Positions 5,933 to 8,248 of a stretch of DNA of 8,248 nt are shown here, piece by piece. Within the stretch, counting starts at the first letter, position 1, and each line of letters opens with the position of its first letter. The notes under the pieces were generated by a model. The model saw only the letters and a list, made by a program, of their open reading frames with translations, ran no database searches and was not told the DNA's origin. A program made the position numbers and the translations under genes. Origin of the DNA: a bacterium (GTDB taxonomy: Bacteria; AUK180); contig JAGGYO010000099.1 of the NCBI GenBank assembly GCA_021162505.1, positions 1 to 8,248 of the forward strand, in the 5' to 3' direction.

Positions 5933-7204
5933 CTATTTATTTAATTCCGGCTTGATCTTTTTAGCCGCATCATCTAACCCTTTCTGTGTACCTGTGATAC
6001 CCAAAAGGATCATTTCTATTGCTTCAGAAATTATGTTCCTTGAATTATACCACCCACTGCTTTGCGGCTCAAAATACGCATATTCTAATTCATCTATCGG
6101 TACCATTAGATATGGATCTTCGGCAAGTGCCTTTTTCATTATTTCAGTATCCATTGAGGATCTTCTAATGGGTAAATAATTAGTATTAACAGACCATTTA
6201 GCTGTTATTTCAGGCGATGTAAGCCACTTCAAGAACTTCCATGCAGCTCGTTGTCTCTTTTCCGTTGATTTCACTACCACAAGGTTAGTACCGCTTAAAA
6301 TGACTGCCCTGTGTTTATAATACGGCAATGATGTAATACCCATTTCAAATGTTAATTTATTTTTCATATAAAATTTGGAAACACAGGATGTCATGATCAT
6401 GCCTACATTTCCCGATGCAAAGTTATTTTGGAAATCAAACCCCTGCGTTTTAAAAGCATATTTTCTATCCATGAGGGATTTCCACCATTTTATTGCATCG
6501 ACACCTGCTTGTTCATTAAATACAGGTGTCTTCCCCGTTGGATCAGTGAGTGAACCTCCAGCCTGATATAAAAAACATTCCCACATCATTACGGATATAT
6601 TGAAGGCATAACCTGTTTGATTGGGTATACCATCTCCGTCATCATCTACAGTAAGCATTTTACAAACAGTATCAAATTCACTTTCTTTTGAAATTGGATT
6701 CCACTTTTTAGGTGGTTCAATACCGTATTTTTTGAACATCTCCTTATTATAATACATTACGGGTACACTTTTATTAAATGGAATGGACCATAATGTTTTA
6801 CCGAAGGTATTGTTCTTTATGAATATAGGGAAAAAATCATCCCTCTCTTCCTGGGTTAATTCATCAAAGTATGGTTGTAGCGGAACGATAATATCATTAT
6901 CAATTAATTTGGATGTCCATGATTCATATGCCTGCGAAATATCAGGCAGCGAATGGGCAGGAATACCTGCGAGTATTGATTGTATCAATGCAGAGTAATT
7001 GCCTTTGTATTTTGGAACGATCCTATATTCGGGGTTAGTACCGTTATATTCATCTATAAGGTTATTCAGGACCCTCCCCATTACTCCACCCATTGAATGC
7101 CAGAATATCAAGACCTTATTATTATATTTCTTTACATTCTTTCCGCCACAAGAGGTGAAAAAAAAGAGAGAAATTACGAAAAACACTATGAACACTTTTT
7201 TCAT
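5933..7204 (-). CDS. UgpB-like ABC transporter substrate-binding lipoprotein
   Basis: A 423-residue family 1 extracellular solute-binding protein. The N-terminus is a lipoprotein signal (MKKVFIVFFVISLFFFTSC) with lipobox F-T-S-C and lipidation at Cys19, so the protein is tethered outside the cytoplasmic membrane. The segment FWHSMGGVMGRVLNNLIDEY with RIVPKYKGNY (35-70) closely follows glycerol-3-phosphate-binding UgpB. NKSVPVMYYNKEMFKKYGIE (144-163) is the usual hinge region, and WKFLKWLTSPEITAKWS (322-338) the usual C-lobe motif. DDDGDGIPN (187-195) looks like a Ca-binding-style acidic loop of a kind seen in several sugar-binding proteins. Substrate could be glycerol-3-phosphate, a glycerophosphodiester or an oligosaccharide; sequence alone does not decide. 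AGGAG six bases before the ATG supports the start and overlaps the permease stop. No ATPase gene is in view; it may be elsewhere or shared. Confidence 0.93.
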   Translation of the reverse strand: MKKVFIVFFVISLFFFTSCGGKNVKKYNNKVLIFWHSMGGVMGRVLNNLIDEYNGTNPEYRIVPKYKGNYSALIQSILAGIPAHSLPDISQAYESWTSKLIDNDIIVPLQPYFDELTQEERDDFFPIFIKNNTFGKTLWSIPFNKSVPVMYYNKEMFKKYGIEPPKKWNPISKESEFDTVCKMLTVDDDGDGIPNQTGYAFNISVMMWECFLYQAGGSLTDPTGKTPVFNEQAGVDAIKWWKSLMDRKYAFKTQGFDFQNNFASGNVGMIMTSCVSKFYMKNKLTFEMGITSLPYYKHRAVILSGTNLVVVKSTEKRQRAAWKFLKWLTSPEITAKWSVNTNYLPIRRSSMDTEIMKKALAEDPYLMVPIDELEYAYFEPQSSGWYNSRNIISEAIEMILLGITGTQKGLDDAAKKIKPELNK

Positions 7205-7213
7205 TTTAATCTC

Positions 7214-8248
7214 CTATCCCTTTAATCCGCTTCGTGCCAAGCTCTCAATTATGCGCTTTTGCACGAAGAAATAAAGTACGACCAAGGGTAATATTACTAT
7301 AGTGGAAGCAGCCATTAGTAGATTCCAATCGGTTCCGAAAGCCTGAGAGAAGTTGGACAATCCAACCTGTAATGTCTGTATCTTAGGATCATTTGTAATG
7401 ATCAAAACCCAAATGAAAGAATTCCATTGGAATATAAATGAAAATAGACCGGTAGTTATTAAAATGGGTTTGGAAAGGGGGATTGCAATATGCCAAATTC
7501 CATGGAGCATACCTCCGCCGTCAATTCTAACTGAATCAAAAAGATCATTGGGAATGGACTTGAAGAACTGTCTTAAAAGGAATATGTTCGTAACATTTGC
7601 TATCCACGGAATAATAATACCCCATAGTTTATTATAAAGACCTATCTTGCTTATAATAATATAATTCGGGATCAATAACATCTGAGAAGGTATCATCATT
7701 GTCGCTAAGAACAGGGTAAATATCGTCTCCTTGAAAGGAAATTCCAATCTTGCAAATGCAAATGCGGCGCCAATGGCAAGGATTAATTGCAATATAGTAG
7801 ATATTACAGATGTTAAAATACTGTTTTTTAAATAATAACCGAAATACTCTCCTTGTACCCATGCCTCCCTAAAATTATTAAAAATAAATGTCTTTTTCTT
7901 CAATGAAGCATAAGAAAATTTTGCTATCTCCGTATATCGTCTGCGGCTTTTTTGAACAATTAATTTACCCTCTATAATATCCCCTTTTTTATACCTTAAA
8001 AATCTTATTTCTTTTCCCTCGTAAGTATAAAATGTTTCGTTAAATATCCAAAACTTTTTCCGTTTTTCTTTTTTGAGATCTGCCTTGTTAATAAATTTAA
8101 TATTACCGTTTTTCAAAACGACCTTTTTAAAGGGATAGAATGGCTGATATTGGGCAATTCCATTTCTTTTGAATTTCATCACCTTTACTTCATCATTTTT
8201 ATAATAATATCTCTTATCTTTTTTTATAACTTCTTCTGTTAGAACTAA
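7214..8248 (-). CDS. ABC transporter inner-membrane permease, UgpE/MalG type (5' end beyond window)
   Basis: The visible 344 residues form the C-terminal part of a binding-protein-dependent permease for sugars or glycerol-3-phosphate. The frame has no stop up to base 8248. A GTG at 8182 could be taken as a start, but no ribosome binding site precedes it and a typical family member needs a first membrane helix still missing here, so the gene very probably begins outside. Numbering from the edge: residues 1-122 are basic and soluble-looking; FNNFREAW (123-130) is the normal segment before TM2; TM helices follow at about 141-165, 174-197, 203-225, 260-281 and 310-329. The cytoplasmic EAA loop that docks on the ATPase is DSVRIDGGG...PLSKP (238-261), with D-S-V for the usual E-A-A. 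C-terminus RIIESLARSGLKG is typical. The binding-protein gene follows after nine bases. Confidence 0.9.
   Translation of the reverse strand, partial: LVLTEEVIKKDKRYYYKNDEVKVMKFKRNGIAQYQPFYPFKKVVLKNGNIKFINKADLKKEKRKKFWIFNETFYTYEGKEIRFLRYKKGDIIEGKLIVQKSRRRYTEIAKFSYASLKKKTFIFNNFREAWVQGEYFGYYLKNSILTSVISTILQLILAIGAAFAFARLEFPFKETIFTLFLATMMIPSQMLLIPNYIIISKIGLYNKLWGIIIPWIANVTNIFLLRQFFKSIPNDLFDSVRIDGGGMLHGIWHIAIPLSKPILITTGLFSFIFQWNSFIWVLIITNDPKIQTLQVGLSNFSQAFGTDWNLLMAASTIVILPLVVLYFFVQKRIIESLARSGLKG

Noticed and set aside
7214..8182. Permease taken as a complete gene starting with GTG at 8182
   Set aside because: The frame is open from 8182 to the window edge with no stop, no Shine-Dalgarno precedes the GTG, and the first membrane helix expected for the family is absent. 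It is better called as a gene truncated by the window.

Overview
The window is bacterial, strongly AT-rich DNA, roughly one third G+C by eye. Arginine is written mostly as AGA, which fits the tRNA-Arg(UCU) encoded here. Genes are tightly packed, with Shine-Dalgarno sequences and sigma70-type promoters. A lipoprotein-anchored sugar-type ABC transporter next to a methyl-accepting chemotaxis protein points to a motile heterotroph. The sequence alone does not settle the phylum; Thermotogota, Spirochaetota or an uncultured AT-rich lineage would all be compatible. I see no mobile element, CRISPR array, rRNA or integration scar.

Left part, plus strand (1-2463). A promoter region (1-169) leads into a small multi-pass membrane protein of the DUF5684 type (170-580). 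Next is a small unrecognised protein with a charged N-terminus and one C-terminal membrane anchor (676-1083), with its own promoter. Nine bases after its stop come tRNA-Arg(UCU) and tRNA-Glu(CUC). Nine bases after tRNA-Glu a family 2 glycosyltransferase starts (1263-2114) with no visible ribosome binding site. rpsT, for ribosomal protein S20 (2182-2463), has its own promoter and a clear Shine-Dalgarno that fixes its start.

Right part, minus strand (8248-2432). Five genes read in one direction with 9-base gaps or overlaps, and almost certainly form one operon whose promoter lies beyond the right edge. In transcription order they are: an ABC transporter inner-membrane permease (UgpE/MalG type, 5' end cut by the window edge), a UgpB-like substrate-binding lipoprotein, a methyl-accepting chemotaxis protein, a LipM/LplA-type lipoyl/octanoyl transferase, and holA (DNA polymerase III delta subunit). 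holA converges on rpsT and their coding ends overlap by 32 bases.

The first three operon genes make a plausible functional group: uptake of a sugar or glycerol-phosphate-like solute, with chemotaxis possibly linked to it. The lipoate-type enzyme and holA look like housekeeping passengers. The permease reading frame stays open to the window edge, and it carries a very basic region of at least about 120 residues ahead of the canonical second membrane helix. That region, with an apparent internal repeat, is the most unusual thing here. I found no convincing new defence, mobile or RNA-guided system.
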